A stretch of 64,000 nt of DNA from Herminiimonas sp. (GTDB lineage Bacteria; Pseudomonadota; Gammaproteobacteria; Burkholderiales; Burkholderiaceae_D). The stretch spans positions 120,987 through 184,986 of the forward strand of contig JAQGMR010000072.1 in the NCBI GenBank assembly GCA_028292265.1, in the 5' to 3' direction. The notes beneath the pieces were generated by a model. It was given only the letters and a program-made list of their open reading frames with translations, made no database searches and had not been told where the DNA came from. Each line of letters starts with the position of its first letter. Position 1 is the first letter of the stretch. Positions 25,273-33,703 of the stretch are shown one piece after another. The position numbers and the translations under genes are program-made.

Positions 25273-26067
25273 TTACTCTCCGCGAAATGTCGGTGTCCGC
25301 TTCTCGCGAAACGCGCCAAGACCTTCGTTCCGGTCCTCTGTGAAATACAACATGAATGACACATCGCCTTCCGCGGCCATGCCATCGGCTAGTGTCATGT
25401 CCATGCCACGATCAATCACTGACTTGGTGAACATCACTGACAGTGGCGCGTTGGCGCAGATTGTCCGCGCCAGCTCCTGCGCCTTTTCGAGCGCCTTGCC
25501 CGGTTCGGTCACGTGATTTACCAGGCGGTATTCCTTGGCTTCGGTCGCGGTGATGCGGCGCCCGGTCCACATCAACTCCTTGGCCAGCGCAGTGCCGATC
25601 AGGCGTGGCAATGTCTGGGTCCCACCGCCGCCCGGCATCAGGCCAAGCCGGATTTCCGGCAAGCCGAATTTGGCGTTGGCGCCGGCCACGATCATGTCGC
25701 CGACCAGAGCCAGCTCAAGTCCGCCTCCGAGTGCAAAACCTTCCACCGCGCTGATGATTGGCTTGGTGTAGCCGGGCAGATCACGGAACAGGACGTTGAC
25801 CTTGCGCGAGCGCTTGCGCTTGCGGTAAAAATCGAAGTATTCGTTTTCCTTTAACTGGAATTCACTGGTGTCGATACCGGTACAGAAGGCCTTCTCGGAA
25901 CCCTTGAAAATAATGGCGCCTACGGTTCTGTCGGTTTCGGCGTCGGACAGTGCGGCAAGAATTTCTTCCGCCGTCTGCTCGCGCAGTGAATTCATTTTTT
26001 CGGGTCGGTTGATGGTGACTTCCAGCCAGCCCTCAACCTTCTCGACAATAATGTCTTGATAGTTCAT
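25273..26067 (-). CDS. Enoyl-CoA hydratase/isomerase
   Basis: A 264-residue crotonase-fold protein. The CoA-binding and oxyanion-hole segments are visible ([10 protein letters not shown] and [18 protein letters not shown]), and the acid/base region reads [18 protein letters not shown], with one of the two usual glutamates clearly present. It would hydrate the enoyl-CoA made by the acyl-CoA dehydrogenase pair, or isomerise it. AAGGAAA precedes ATG 26067. It lies between the transporter ATPase and the thiolase-like gene with short gaps (27 and 9 bases), consistent with one operon. Confidence 0.88.
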   Translation of the reverse strand: MNYQDIIVEKVEGWLEVTINRPEKMNSLREQTAEEILAALSDAETDRTVGAIIFKGSEKAFCTGIDTSEFQLKENEYFDFYRKRKRSRKVNVLFRDLPGYTKPIISAVEGFALGGGLELALVGDMIVAGANAKFGLPEIRLGLMPGGGGTQTLPRLIGTALAKELMWTGRRITATEAKEYRLVNHVTEPGKALEKAQELARTICANAPLSVMFTKSVIDRGMDMTLADGMAAEGDVSFMLYFTEDRNEGLGAFREKRTPTFRGE

Positions 26068-26094
26068 GAGTTTCCTTCAGTGTGATGATTGTTT

Positions 26095-26856
26095 TCAGGC
26101 TTCTTCGTCGCCGCCGATGGCCTGCGCTATCTGGTCATGGAGAGCCTGCTTGCGTGATTCGTCGAGCCGGTCTTCTTCTGTGATGTTCAGTTCAAGGCAG
26201 ACCCGGGCCGGCGGCGCCAGCACATAGACGCGGTCTGCAATGTCGAGCGCATCTTCAATGCGGTGGGTGACGAAGACGCAGGTCTTCTTCAATTCGCGGG
26301 CGATCTGGCTGAAGTCGCGCCGCAATACGCTTGAGGTTGCGTGATCCAGCTGGCTGAAGGACTCGTCCAGCAGCACCAACTCCGGATTGACGGCGAGCGC
26401 CCTTGCCAGCGACACGCGTTGGCGCATTCCGCCAGACAGTTCATGTACATACTTGTCGTCTGCCCCGATCAGCTTTACCCGGGCCAGCCACTCAGTTGCC
26501 TTGGCGCGGACTTCGTCTTTGGGGCGCTTTAGAATCAGCATCCCCAACTCGACGTTTTCACGGGCCGTGCGCCACGGCAGAAGGCGATCTGTCTGGAAGC
26601 TGACCGCCATCATTCCGCGTAGCGCATCATGGTCCCGCGACGGATCAAACCCGGCAACGCGAACGCTTCCGGCATCGCAAGTGATTGTGCCCATCAGCAG
26701 GCTCATGACCGTGCTCTTGCCGGCGCCAGTGCGGCCGAGGAGTGCAACAATCTCGCCGCGATCCACTTGCATGCTGAGGTTATCGACCACCAGGTTCTCA
26801 CCGTAGCGCTTGGTGACGTTCTTCAATTCGAGAAGATGTGTTGGTTCCATGGTCAT
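26095..26856 (-). CDS. ABC transporter ATP-binding protein (SsuB/TauB type)
   Basis: The start is set at ATG 26856, which shares its A with the permease stop TGA; a longer in-frame extension to 26958 lies inside the permease gene and is rejected. The 253 residues hold Walker A (GRTGAGKST), the Q-loop, signature LSGGMRQR, Walker B (LVLLDES, with Ser in place of the usual Pro) and the H-loop (VTHRIEDAL). It energises import of the ligand captured by the binding protein two genes upstream. The subfamily covers sulfonate, nitrate, phthalate and pyrimidine-type importers. Confidence 0.92.
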   Translation of the reverse strand: MTMEPTHLLELKNVTKRYGENLVVDNLSMQVDRGEIVALLGRTGAGKSTVMSLLMGTITCDAGSVRVAGFDPSRDHDALRGMMAVSFQTDRLLPWRTARENVELGMLILKRPKDEVRAKATEWLARVKLIGADDKYVHELSGGMRQRVSLARALAVNPELVLLDESFSQLDHATSSVLRRDFSQIARELKKTCVFVTHRIEDALDIADRVYVLAPPARVCLELNITEEDRLDESRKQALHDQIAQAIGGDEEA

Positions 26857-27725
26857 CACCTTACTTTCACTTCGGCGCGCCACTTGAGTGCGTGGCGCTC
26901 CACATAGCCGACGAACCATTGGAACAGCAGGTTGAGCAGAACCAGCAGGAACGTCCACGCCAGCACCTGATCAATCCGGAAGGTCGACTGCGCCAGGCTC
27001 ATGCGGGCGCCGATACCAACCGCTGACGCGACAAGCTCCGCAAAAATCACCATCCGGATTGCGTACCCGATGACGGATTTCGTTGTGAGAAAAATGTAGG
27101 AAACGATGTGTGGAATGATCAGGTACCGCATCATTTGCCAGCGGGAAGGACGGAAACTCTCCATCATGTCGACCCAATCCTTCGGAATCGCCTTCATGCC
27201 TTCGTAGACATTGAGCGCATAGAAGGGCAGGAGAATGACGGTCAGGATAAAAAAGATCCGCGTCTCTGCGTCCTTGAACCAGAACACGGCGACCAGCATC
27301 CATGACAGGGCTGGAATTCCGGTGTCGATAATCACAAGCGCCCGCATGTAGGGACCGAGCCTTTTCGATGCCCCCATGAATAGCCCCATGGCGACGCCGA
27401 CCACCATCGAGAACCCGATCGCCATGCCAAGGCGCCCCAGGGTAACGGCGACCTGGCCGAGATCCCGAAACAGTATCTCCTTGACCGAGACCATGACCGT
27501 GACGGGCGAGGGCATGATGTAGTCGGGCACGAAGCGACTCGCGATTTCCATCACGATACCGAGCAGGATAGCCACCACGATGGGAGCGATCAGCGCGGTG
27601 CGGTCACGCTTTACAACCGGCTTTACGCTGCCGTAGATATCGTTCGTCGCACCCGTTCCTTCTGCGGCAGCGGTCACCGCGACAGGCATGGCTGCCGGTT
27701 TTGAGAACATATTCGTTTCGCTCAC
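26856..27725 (-). CDS. ABC transporter permease (SsuC/TauC type)
   Basis: A 289-residue inner-membrane protein with about six helices and a BPD_transp_1 coupling segment near residues 180 to 210 (YEGMKAIPKDWVDMMESFRP), equivalent to the EAA loop that contacts the ATPase. The first 40 residues are a cytoplasmic extension before the first helix. The start is GTG 27725, overlapping the binding-protein stop by four bases. It is the channel of the same importer as its neighbours. Confidence 0.9.
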   Translation of the reverse strand: MSETNMFSKPAAMPVAVTAAAEGTGATNDIYGSVKPVVKRDRTALIAPIVVAILLGIVMEIASRFVPDYIMPSPVTVMVSVKEILFRDLGQVAVTLGRLGMAIGFSMVVGVAMGLFMGASKRLGPYMRALVIIDTGIPALSWMLVAVFWFKDAETRIFFILTVILLPFYALNVYEGMKAIPKDWVDMMESFRPSRWQMMRYLIIPHIVSYIFLTTKSVIGYAIRMVIFAELVASAVGIGARMSLAQSTFRIDQVLAWTFLLVLLNLLFQWFVGYVERHALKWRAEVKVR

Positions 27726-28723
27726 GAAGCAAAGAAATTGCGGTCCACTTCCTTGGGAAGCATCTGGTTTCGGATCAAGAATGCAGACGCCCTCCGAATG
27801 GTCTCGCGCCCCTTGTCATCCGCCATGGAGATATGCTTGAACTGCAGTCGGTTCGACGAGATCGCCAGCGCCATGATTTCTGGCGCAATGCCGGTACGCG
27901 CGCCGACGATTTGCACCGCCTCGTTGACGTTGCCGGTAATTCCGGCGAGGCATTCGGCGAACGCTGCATTGAGCTTGGCGACAATGCTGGGGTCGCGTGC
28001 CACGGCCTCTTTGCGTACCGCAACACCAAAGTAGGGCAGGTCGAGGTTCACCTTTTTCTTGTATTCCTCGCCGACGTTGTACAGGACGCGCAGATCGGCC
28101 ACCTTCTTGATCCCGGCACTGATGTTGGGCTCCCATGAAAGCCCCGCGTCTGCCCGATTTGCCATTACGAGCGTGACCGAGGCGGCCGGGTTGTCCACGT
28201 TCTGCACTTTCATCGCGGTCTCGATATCGATCCCTTCAAGCTCTTTGACGACGGCGCGCGTCATGCGATAGGTGCCGGTGGATTGGGGCGCGGCGAGTAG
28301 CTTTCCTTCTAGCTGCTTGATGGACGTTACGCCGCCTTTCGGCACGACGATATTGATCATGTTTGCCGTGGTGATCGCGCAGACGAATTGCATCGGAACG
28401 CCGGCAAGATAACGTGCGGCGAACGTGTCCCAACTTCCGATGCAGACATCGTAATTCCCGGCGACGAAGTCGTTGTAATAGGTGCTGACGGATGCGTACG
28501 TCGTCGGCTTGCCCAGGTTCAGCCCATGCTTCTTGGCGATGCCCTTGGCCTGCATGTACTCAGAGATGAGAATAGTGAAGCCGGGCGTCAGGTCGGCCCA
28601 TTTCAGTTCGGCGCCCTGCGCCAGCGCGGACCTCGGCAACCAGATGCCTGCGGAAGTCAGGCCCAATGCGATTCCCTGGGCGGACGCGGCTTTAAGAAAA
28701 GTCCTTCTGTTTTGACTTGGCAT
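27722..28723 (-). CDS. ABC transporter substrate-binding protein, Tat-exported, NMT1/SsuA-like
   Basis: A 333-residue periplasmic binding protein. It starts with a twin-arginine signal (NRRTFLKAASAQG...SALAQ), implying folded export. The mature part shows NMT1/OpuAC-like features: AGNYDVCIGSWDTFAARYLAGVP-type ligand-site region and a C-terminal helical domain. CAGGAG precedes ATG 28723. Relatives bind sulfonates, aromatic acids, thiamine precursors or phthalate; the ligand is not inferable. It is the first gene of the nine-gene run ending at 19813, so the operon starts with solute uptake. It is divergent from a LysR gene. Confidence 0.88.
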   Translation of the reverse strand: MPSQNRRTFLKAASAQGIALGLTSAGIWLPRSALAQGAELKWADLTPGFTILISEYMQAKGIAKKHGLNLGKPTTYASVSTYYNDFVAGNYDVCIGSWDTFAARYLAGVPMQFVCAITTANMINIVVPKGGVTSIKQLEGKLLAAPQSTGTYRMTRAVVKELEGIDIETAMKVQNVDNPAASVTLVMANRADAGLSWEPNISAGIKKVADLRVLYNVGEEYKKKVNLDLPYFGVAVRKEAVARDPSIVAKLNAAFAECLAGITGNVNEAVQIVGARTGIAPEIMALAISSNRLQFKHISMADDKGRETIRRASAFLIRNQMLPKEVDRNFFAS

Positions 28724-28877
28724 TGCTGTCTCCTGTTTTGCAAACTGGAATCATTTGCGGTTTTTTTTCAGTGATCCGCGCGCTTTCGACCGCAAATTTT
28801 TCGGGTCTGGCGACGGTACCGTTTTTGTTGAATCCATACTAACCAACATTACTTCGCTCGGATAGAATCCAATGTGA

Positions 28878-28901
28878 GAACCACCGTTCCATTTTTGGAA
28901 C
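28878..28901. promoter_or_regulatory. Overlapping GAAC/GTTC inverted repeats in a LysR divergent promoter
   Basis: GAAC-CACC-GTTC (28878 to 28889) and GTTCCA-TTTT-TGGAAC (28886 to 28901) overlap between the binding-protein gene and the LysR gene. Both are perfect inverted repeats. They are good candidates for the site bound by the adjacent LysR protein to control the catabolic operon and itself. The rest of the 197-base region includes an AT-rich run and no other clear element. Confidence 0.5.
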
Positions 28902-28920
28902 GCAAAACTTCACGGGGAAA

Positions 28921-29841
28921 TTGCAATTGATCACGCCACGTCTTGATTTGAATTCGCTTGTACTGTTTTACGAAGTCGTCAATGCAAGAAGCATTACCCA
29001 GGCGGGTAAGACGCTGCGGATGCCGAAGTCGACCATCAGCCGCAAGCTCGCGTTGCTGGAACAGCAGGTGGGCGGCATACTTCTGAAGAAAGGACAGCGG
29101 CATCTGGTTCCTACGGAAGCCGGCACGATCCTCTACAACCATTGCAGCCGGCTGGTCGCCGAAGTCGAAAGCGCTGGTTTAGATACTGCGGAACTTCAAA
29201 GCGAACTGCGCGGTACCTTGCGAGTCAGCATTCCGATCGATTTCGGTATCGCCTGGCTTAGTCGAGCGCTTGCGCAATTCATCCTCACGTATCCCGGAAT
29301 TCACCTCGAGGTGGAAGTCAACAGCCGGATGGTGAACCCGCGTGACGAACCGTATGACGTCACGATCCAGCTCGGTCCGTTAAAGGAATCCGGACTTGCT
29401 TACCGGCGTCTCGCCACTATCACGCGCGGCGTCTATGCCAGCCCGGCTTATCTTGCGCGAAACGGAACGCCTTCCACGGTCGAAACCTTTAACGAGCACG
29501 ATTGCATCGTGACGGAGCAGCAGAGGCAGGATGGGGTATGGAATTTTGTGAACACCAGCAACAAGACAAAGCACCGACTGACATCCGTGGCCGGTAAAGT
29601 GGTGATCAACAATATCGGCGTGGCGCGCGAGCTCGCAATTGGCGGCGTGGGTTTGGGGATGCTGCCAAACATCATGTGCCGCAACGATGTCAAGGCGAAC
29701 CGTCTGGTGCGGGTGTTGCCGGATTGGGAGGGGCCGCCAATGCATGCCACCGCATTGATCCTGAGCCGCAAGGGAATCCCGAACAAGACACGTGCGTTCC
29801 TGGATTTTCTTTCCAGTCGATTGACTGAAGACGCGGTGTGA
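28921..29841 (+). CDS. LysR-family regulator of the uptake/catabolic operon
   Basis: A 306-residue LysR protein beginning MQLITPRLDLNSLVLFYEVV with helix-turn-helix MPKSTISRKLALLEQQVGGI. The start codon is TTG 28921, preceded by GGGGAAA; the next ATG would remove part of the DNA-binding domain, so TTG is chosen. The KSTISRKL helix and the LSRALAQFILTYPGIHLEVE segment resemble the CrgA/AaeR-like group. It is divergent from the binding-protein gene and likely activates or represses the nine-gene operon through the GAAC/GTTC repeats. The inducer is unknown. Confidence 0.85.
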   Translation: MQLITPRLDLNSLVLFYEVVNARSITQAGKTLRMPKSTISRKLALLEQQVGGILLKKGQRHLVPTEAGTILYNHCSRLVAEVESAGLDTAELQSELRGTLRVSIPIDFGIAWLSRALAQFILTYPGIHLEVEVNSRMVNPRDEPYDVTIQLGPLKESGLAYRRLATITRGVYASPAYLARNGTPSTVETFNEHDCIVTEQQRQDGVWNFVNTSNKTKHRLTSVAGKVVINNIGVARELAIGGVGLGMLPNIMCRNDVKANRLVRVLPDWEGPPMHATALILSRKGIPNKTRAFLDFLSSRLTEDAV

Positions 29842-30152
29842 TCGCAGGCCGGTGCCCAACAGTGTGAGCCGTCGCGTGGTTCTTCGACTCGCCAACGCAT
29901 CAGCAGTGCGACTGCCCTTCGTCCCGGCATAGATAACAAGACCTGCCGTACTGCCAGTTTCTGCCACTCGGATAAAGCGTGCCAGAAGCGACATCCCCAT
30001 TTCATTCAGTTTTGCGTCCAATAAAGTCCCGGCATCCGCTCGTCCACGGTAGAGGGCCGCCGCAAAAAATCTGCACTCCCATCGAACTCTATGACGTTAT
30101 GCGGTCTTATCAAAAACATCATCAGTGGACGACTCTAGGAAAGGAGAACTTC
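29842..30152. other. Gene-free gap before the alcohol dehydrogenase
   Basis: This 311-base stretch shows no protein or RNA gene I can support. Its right end holds the AAAGGAGAAC ribosome site of the dehydrogenase. A minus-strand open frame crosses it from within the LysR gene but lacks family features. Confidence 0.5.
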
Positions 30153-31322
30153 ATGCTGGCAATGAATTTCAGGGGGCCCTACCGCGTGCGGGCGGATGTA
30201 AGAAGTGACCCAGTGATTGAGCACCCGGGTGACGCCATTGTGCGTGTGACGCGATCGTGCATTTGCGGATCCGATCTACACCTATACCACGGCCTGGTGC
30301 CCGACACCCGGGTTGGCATGACGTTCGGGCATGAGTTCACCGGGATCGTCGAGGAAGTCGGGCCTTCGGTCACCAACTTGAAAGTGGGAGACCACGTCCT
30401 GGTGCCGTTCAATGTATTTTGCGGCTCCTGTTTTTTCTGCCAGCGGGAGTTGTACGGCAACTGCCATAACACCAATCCAGAATCGAGCGCTGTCGGCGGC
30501 TTCTACGGCTATTCGCATCTGGGCGGTGGCTATGACGGCGGCCAGGCGGAATTGGTACGTGTACCCATGGCCGATGTCGGACCCACGGTTATTCCAAAAG
30601 ACATTCATGTGGAGGATGCCGTCTTGCTGACCGACGCCTGCCCGACCGGTTACCAGGCGGCGGAGATGGGCGACATTGAAAAGGGCGATACGGTCGTGGT
30701 CTTTGGCGCGGGGCCCGTCGGCATATTTGCCGCGAAGTCGGCATGGCTGCTCGGCGCCGGGCGCGTCATTGTGGTGGATCACGTGGAGTATCGACTTGAT
30801 TTCGTGAAGAACTATGCGCAGTGCGAGGTCATCAACTTCAAGGAAGTTAAAGACATGGCCGAGCATATTAAAAAAATGACTGACTGGCTGGGCGCAGACG
30901 TATGCATAGACTGCGTAGGTTGCGAGGCGGCCGGCAACGCCCTGCAACATCTCACGGGCCGATATCTTAAGTGGCAAGCGGGATCCGCCACCGCCTTGCA
31001 CTGGGCGATCAACTCGGTAAGGAAAGGTGGCAACGTCTCGATCGTTGGCGTCTACGGGCCGACGTTCAATGCGATCCCGATTGGCAACGCGCTCAACAAG
31101 GGCCTGACATTGCGAATGAATCAGGCCAGCGTGAAGCGACATCTGCCGCGCCTGATCGAGCATATTCAGGCCGGAAGACTGGAGCCGAGAAAAATCATCA
31201 CGCACCGGGTGCCACTTGAAGAAGTCTCTGACGCGTATCACATCTTTTCGAGCAAGCTCGACAACTGCATAAAGACCGTACTGATACCGCCTGGTGCCGA
31301 TCGGCTCAGCATGATGCACTGA
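30153..31322 (+). CDS. Zinc-dependent alcohol dehydrogenase, formaldehyde-dehydrogenase-like branch
   Basis: The 389-residue product is started at ATG 30153 because AAAGGAG precedes it and upstream in-frame codons lack family similarity. Motifs are those of zinc MDR enzymes: CGSDLHLYHG and GHEFTGIVEEVG (catalytic zinc), CGSCFFCQRELYGNC (structural zinc), VVVFGAGPVGIFAAK (NAD site) and DVCIDCVG. The long insert and these motifs place it in the branch that includes glutathione-independent formaldehyde dehydrogenase. It oxidises an alcohol or aldehyde with NAD. It is followed after 36 bases by a small gene, probably in the same transcript. Confidence 0.87.
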   Translation: MLAMNFRGPYRVRADVRSDPVIEHPGDAIVRVTRSCICGSDLHLYHGLVPDTRVGMTFGHEFTGIVEEVGPSVTNLKVGDHVLVPFNVFCGSCFFCQRELYGNCHNTNPESSAVGGFYGYSHLGGGYDGGQAELVRVPMADVGPTVIPKDIHVEDAVLLTDACPTGYQAAEMGDIEKGDTVVVFGAGPVGIFAAKSAWLLGAGRVIVVDHVEYRLDFVKNYAQCEVINFKEVKDMAEHIKKMTDWLGADVCIDCVGCEAAGNALQHLTGRYLKWQAGSATALHWAINSVRKGGNVSIVGVYGPTFNAIPIGNALNKGLTLRMNQASVKRHLPRLIEHIQAGRLEPRKIITHRVPLEEVSDAYHIFSSKLDNCIKTVLIPPGADRLSMMH

Positions 31323-31358
31323 TTGACGCCAACCCAGCACTCGAAGGAGAGAACAAGA

Positions 31359-31919
31359 ATGGATACGCCTAACACCGCCTTTACGGAACGTGACCACAGC
31401 GGTCAGCACCAGATCACCCGGGCAAATACCGAGACGGCGGATCACTCGCATATCAAGGGTTGGGGGGCCGACCTCGACCACAAGAACCGCCCCGCCTATC
31501 CGATGGAGAGGACGCCGCCAAGGCTGGAAGGCGCGCACGAGCACGGGCTGGTCGACCAGCCGCTGAAGGTGAAGGTTTTTCATTCCACCGAGCGGCCCGG
31601 CGTCACGCCAATATTTGGCACCAGCACGCCCCCATCGGGACTAAGCGGCATGATTCGCGAAGCGGCCTACAAGCTTAGTGAAAACGATATCCGGCACTGG
31701 CTCATTCTCATGTTCGCGGACCGCGTCAATGTTGTGGAAGGCATTGGCGCGGACCTCATGCAGGGACGCATTCCGAACATCTTCGCCGAAATGGGGCTCA
31801 ACGCCGAGTGGAAACACAATCGGGCCGGGTTGATACGCAAGGTAGCGATTGCCTCTACGCTGGCCGGCGTGACCTACATGCTGCTAAGGCGCAAACAGCC
31901 GCGATCATACCGGCGGTGA
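31359..31919 (+). CDS. Conserved-looking protein of unknown function paired with the dehydrogenase
   Basis: A 186-residue protein started at ATG 31359 behind GAAGGAGAG. The first 100 residues are charged and histidine-rich (HSGQHQITRANTETADHSHI). Residues about 95 to 110 contain a segment (PPSGLSGMIREAAYKLSEND) followed by IRHWLILMFADRVNVVEGIG. The C-terminus has a single hydrophobic helix (IASTLAGVTYMLLRR) and a basic tail. It may be a small inner-membrane anchored protein. I do not recognise the family; its link to the preceding dehydrogenase is by adjacency only. Confidence 0.65.
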   Translation: MDTPNTAFTERDHSGQHQITRANTETADHSHIKGWGADLDHKNRPAYPMERTPPRLEGAHEHGLVDQPLKVKVFHSTERPGVTPIFGTSTPPSGLSGMIREAAYKLSENDIRHWLILMFADRVNVVEGIGADLMQGRIPNIFAEMGLNAEWKHNRAGLIRKVAIASTLAGVTYMLLRRKQPRSYRR

Positions 31920-32118
31920 ATGCGGCGCCGCAGTCGCGGACGAGGCCATGAAGATCAGTGGTCTCGTTCTTGGCACGTTGAACTCGCATGCGTGATCCAG
32001 GCAGGAGATGAAGACCCGGTGGTCATTAAGCCTACTCCGGGCGATAAGCCACGGCACCAGTCGCACTTAATGCGCGGCACAAAAAAATTCAGAGGGGACG
32101 GCTGCGGCCGCCGGCACA

Positions 32119-32529
32119 TCAGAGCTGTGACTCGACCCAGTTGCCGAAGCTCCGCAGGTCGTCCAGCAGCTCGATGACTTTCTCCCGCCGGATTTGGCGC
32201 GCGCCGTACTGAGCGCTGTCCTTGTTTCCTAAAATGCGGGTGTACTGCTTGTGCTGCACATCCAGCAGCGCGTTGCCCATCACTTCGCGCAGCAAACTCG
32301 GTGCCGCCTGGTGGTCTTGCTGGTTTACGACCTGATGCCGCTTGGCGGTGAGCGTGTCTGCGTAGGCAATGGCCGCCAGCACAATCTGGCTAACGACGGG
32401 GTTCAGGTTGTCGCCCTTGTCGGCCAGCTGAAAACCATCCTCCGCAAATTTTCGGTATGACTGGGCGGCGCTGTGGCGTCCGCGCCAGAAATCGGTGTTG
32501 ACTTTTTTCTTCGTGCTGGTACGTACCAT
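32119..32529 (-). CDS. HEPN-like helical protein, partner of a nucleotidyltransferase
   Basis: A 136-residue helical protein with NPVVSQIVLAAIAYADTLTA followed by KRHQVVNQQDHQAAPSLL, a layout reminiscent of HEPN domains (helix with AD.LT, then a histidine). The canonical HEPN RNase motif R-x4-6-H is not evident, so it may be an inactive or variant member. Its start is nine bases after the nucleotidyltransferase stop and AGGAAG precedes it, so the two are cotranscribed. HEPN/MNT pairs are toxin-antitoxin modules in which the nucleotidyltransferase neutralises the HEPN RNase. That role is inferred from pairing. Confidence 0.6.
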   Translation of the reverse strand: MVRTSTKKKVNTDFWRGRHSAAQSYRKFAEDGFQLADKGDNLNPVVSQIVLAAIAYADTLTAKRHQVVNQQDHQAAPSLLREVMGNALLDVQHKQYTRILGNKDSAQYGARQIRREKVIELLDDLRSFGNWVESQL

Positions 32530-32538
32530 CGGTGCTTC

Positions 32539-33192
32539 CTATGTCGTTATGGATTCCGCGTAGTCGCGCGGATTCGCACCCTTGAGTGTCCTCGCGTCAT
32601 GCGTCGAGGCGCGCCACCATTCGTCCTGTTGTCGATGGAGGCGAACGACGTCGGAGTCCGACAAGCCAATCACTGAAAAGGCGACAAAAAAACGTTCTCC
32701 TATAGGCTGCAGCGCCTCGCGCACCGAGTCCGTAAGGATGTCAACTTGACGGTCGTCGGGCACGACAAGTCCGATGTCGAAGTCGCTGCGCGGGGTGTCT
32801 TCGCCGCGCGCAACGCTGCCAAAATACCAGGCAGCCTTCACTTTCGGCTGGTCCTCCAATACGCGTCGTACGGCCTGCAGCAATTCAGTCCACTGCTGGT
32901 TTTCTGTCACAAAAAGCGCGCGTAGGGCACCGGCGAGTGGATAGCCAGGGTCTAGCTGGTACAGCTGGGTGCGGCCAGAGCCGAACACCTGGACAACACG
33001 CAGGGTAGTTAGGTTGTGCAGAATCAATGCCGCGCCGTTACGTGAAAGCTTGGCTTGGCCCTGAACGGAAGGCAAGCTGATGGGCTGCTGCTGCAATGCA
33101 AAGATGCGAAGTACGCGCACCGCACCCGGCCCGCTGAAAAGCAAGCTTAAAGGAAAACGGACGTGGCTCTCAGTGCTGGCAAGTGGACGCAT
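32539..33192 (-). CDS. Nucleotidyltransferase-domain (MNT) protein with winged helix
   Basis: A 217-residue protein. Residues about 10 to 90 look like a winged-helix DNA-binding domain (ISLPSVQGQAKLSRNGAALI). The second half is a polymerase-beta-like nucleotidyltransferase with YFGSVARGEDTPRSDFDIGL, which has the GS and D-x-D catalytic pattern. In HEPN/MNT systems this domain AMPylates or blocks the HEPN toxin. A fused DNA-binding domain would let it repress its own promoter, which here carries several repeats. The ribosome site before ATG 33192 is weak. Confidence 0.75.
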   Translation of the reverse strand: MRPLASTESHVRFPLSLLFSGPGAVRVLRIFALQQQPISLPSVQGQAKLSRNGAALILHNLTTLRVVQVFGSGRTQLYQLDPGYPLAGALRALFVTENQQWTELLQAVRRVLEDQPKVKAAWYFGSVARGEDTPRSDFDIGLVVPDDRQVDILTDSVREALQPIGERFFVAFSVIGLSDSDVVRLHRQQDEWWRASTHDARTLKGANPRDYAESITT

Positions 33193-33204
33193 GGTATGTC
33201 ATGA

Positions 33205-33278
33205 GAACATTCATAATAGTGCGTATATGTTCATTATAAAGAATCTTTATGCGTTGTAACGCATGTGTGTACATTATA
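33205..33278 (-). promoter_or_regulatory. Repeat-rich promoter of the MNT/HEPN-like module
   Basis: This AT-rich stretch contains a perfect 16-base palindrome with a two-base centre, ATGCGTTGTAACGCAT (33249 to 33264). It also holds an inverted pair GAACAT/ATGTTC (33205 to 33210, 33227 to 33232). Two direct repeats of TGTNCATTATA (33228 to 33238 and 33268 to 33278), 40 bases apart, read TATAATG on the minus strand and could also be minus 10 boxes. Autoregulation by the winged-helix protein is the natural inference. Confidence 0.6.
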
Positions 33279-33703
33279 GGGACGTTTAAGCTAGTACAGC
33301 AACGTTCTCCGCCGCTTCGACAAGGTCCCGCTGGCGGGTCGTTCAGACCATGAGGCGTTGTATTGTGGAATGCAAAACTCTTTGTCCCCTGTGGAGAGAG
33401 GTCAGGCTGCGACTGCCATCTTGCCCGAGGCGAGCCAGCTAATTTTCGGTTGTCTGGACAGCGTTGCATTTGCCAGGCGTGGGGACGAGATAGGCGCGCT
33501 GTCCGCGTGAGGCAAGAGCAAACTGGCGCCTCAAAGTATTCCAATGTTAAGGTGCAGTCAGCGGAATCCAACGCTGGCGATAGCATCAACGATGCCAGGA
33601 CTGCCCGATGAACGTAGAAGATCTGGCTCGTCTCGAGTTCGCGGCAAGGGATGGCCAGCACGAAGCGGTGCATTCCCATTTGGCTACTTACCAGGAAAAC
33701 CCT
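33279..33703. other. Gene-free region upstream of the CoA-transferase
   Basis: About 425 bases of sequence without a gene I can support. An in-frame ATG at 33608 would extend the CoA-transferase by 32 residues, but that part lacks family similarity and ribosome spacing is poorer than at 33704. No RNA gene or terminator is apparent. Confidence 0.45.

Noticed and set aside
29380..30021. Minus-strand frame spanning the LysR gene end and the gap
   Set aside because: Most of it is antisense to the LysR gene; the gap portion alone has no support.
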